Assembly (NCBI GenBank): GCA_964392455.1
Contig: CAYMPG010000029.1
Location: 1-21,774, forward strand
Direction: 5' to 3'
Source of the DNA: SFEL01 sp964392455
GTDB taxonomy: Bacteria; Bacillota; Clostridia; Christensenellales; CAG-138
DNA: 21,774 bases
Of this stretch, positions 21,626 through 21,774 are shown piece by piece. The position numbers were made by a program, and so were the translations under genes. The first letter of the stretch is position 1. Each line of letters opens with the position of its first letter. The notes under the pieces are model-generated. The model was not told the DNA's origin. It saw only the letters and a list, made by a program, of their open reading frames with translations, and did no database searches.

Positions 21626-21774
21626 GCGTTGGGCGGGGATAAGAAAAAGGCCACATAGGACGCACGACATTTTCCAGCAGGTAGTTAAGCCACACGAGCC
21701 TCCCCTCCTCCGCGCCTGAACCTGCCTGCGGCAGGGGGCGCTATGTACAGGCCTGCGGGCCTAGTGTGTAAGGG

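Overview
The window looks like a chromosomal segment of an uncultured Gram-positive bacterium of class Clostridia, possibly Oscillospirales or a relative. The evidence is strong AGGAGG-type ribosome sites, sigma-A promoters such as TTGACA-17-TATAAT, lipoprotein signals in place of periplasmic ones, a class B-like sortase with SH3 repeats, a Clostridia-style molybdopterin-binding protein with a C-terminal cysteine cluster, and many intergenic palindromic repeats. The genus assignment is inference.

Layout. 1-131: G/C homopolymer runs that break an AraC-type regulator (minus strand). 130-5410: a visibly AT-rich sugar-uptake cluster. It has the truncated regulator facing a lipoprotein sugar-binding protein, a double-ABC ATPase, a permease and a xylose-isomerase-like TIM-barrel enzyme, each separated by hairpins or by a shared TAAAATGGA motif. 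5411-5779: AT-rich, with only a decayed ORF. 5780-6944: ychF behind a perfect consensus promoter. 6945-8042: about 1.1 kb without genes, made of dispersed repeats with strong terminators at both edges. 8043-11832 (minus): a secreted SH3/sortase-B-like protein, a small membrane protein and cysS. 11993-19744 (minus): a tight molybdate-uptake and molybdenum-cofactor operon, modA-modB-modC-moeA-(MoCF protein)-moaA-(mobB-moaC fusion)-(moaB/mog-moaE-like fusion). 19745-20282: a regulatory interval with a candidate modA leader, a candidate 6S-like small RNA unit and a structured dapF leader. 20283-21385: dapF and a TSCPD-domain protein. 21386-21774: another copy of the dispersed 3' repeat module, then non-coding sequence.

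How it fits together. ModABC imports molybdate (or tungstate). MoaA and the MoaC domain make cyclic pyranopterin. The MoaE-like domain may belong to the dithiolene step, but no moaD or moeB is present here. The MoaB/Mog domain adenylylates and MoeA inserts the metal. The MobB domain and the cysteine-tailed MoCF protein probably serve later maturation or delivery. No molybdoenzyme lies in the window, so the consumers must be elsewhere.

No clearly new protein system was found. The best novelty candidates are RNA- and repeat-level: the modA leader, the small RNA unit, the dapF leader, and a composite repeat found just after stop codons. At the protein level they are the MoaB-MoaE-like fusion lacking a conserved lysine and the sortase-like protein with Lys where the catalytic Arg is expected.
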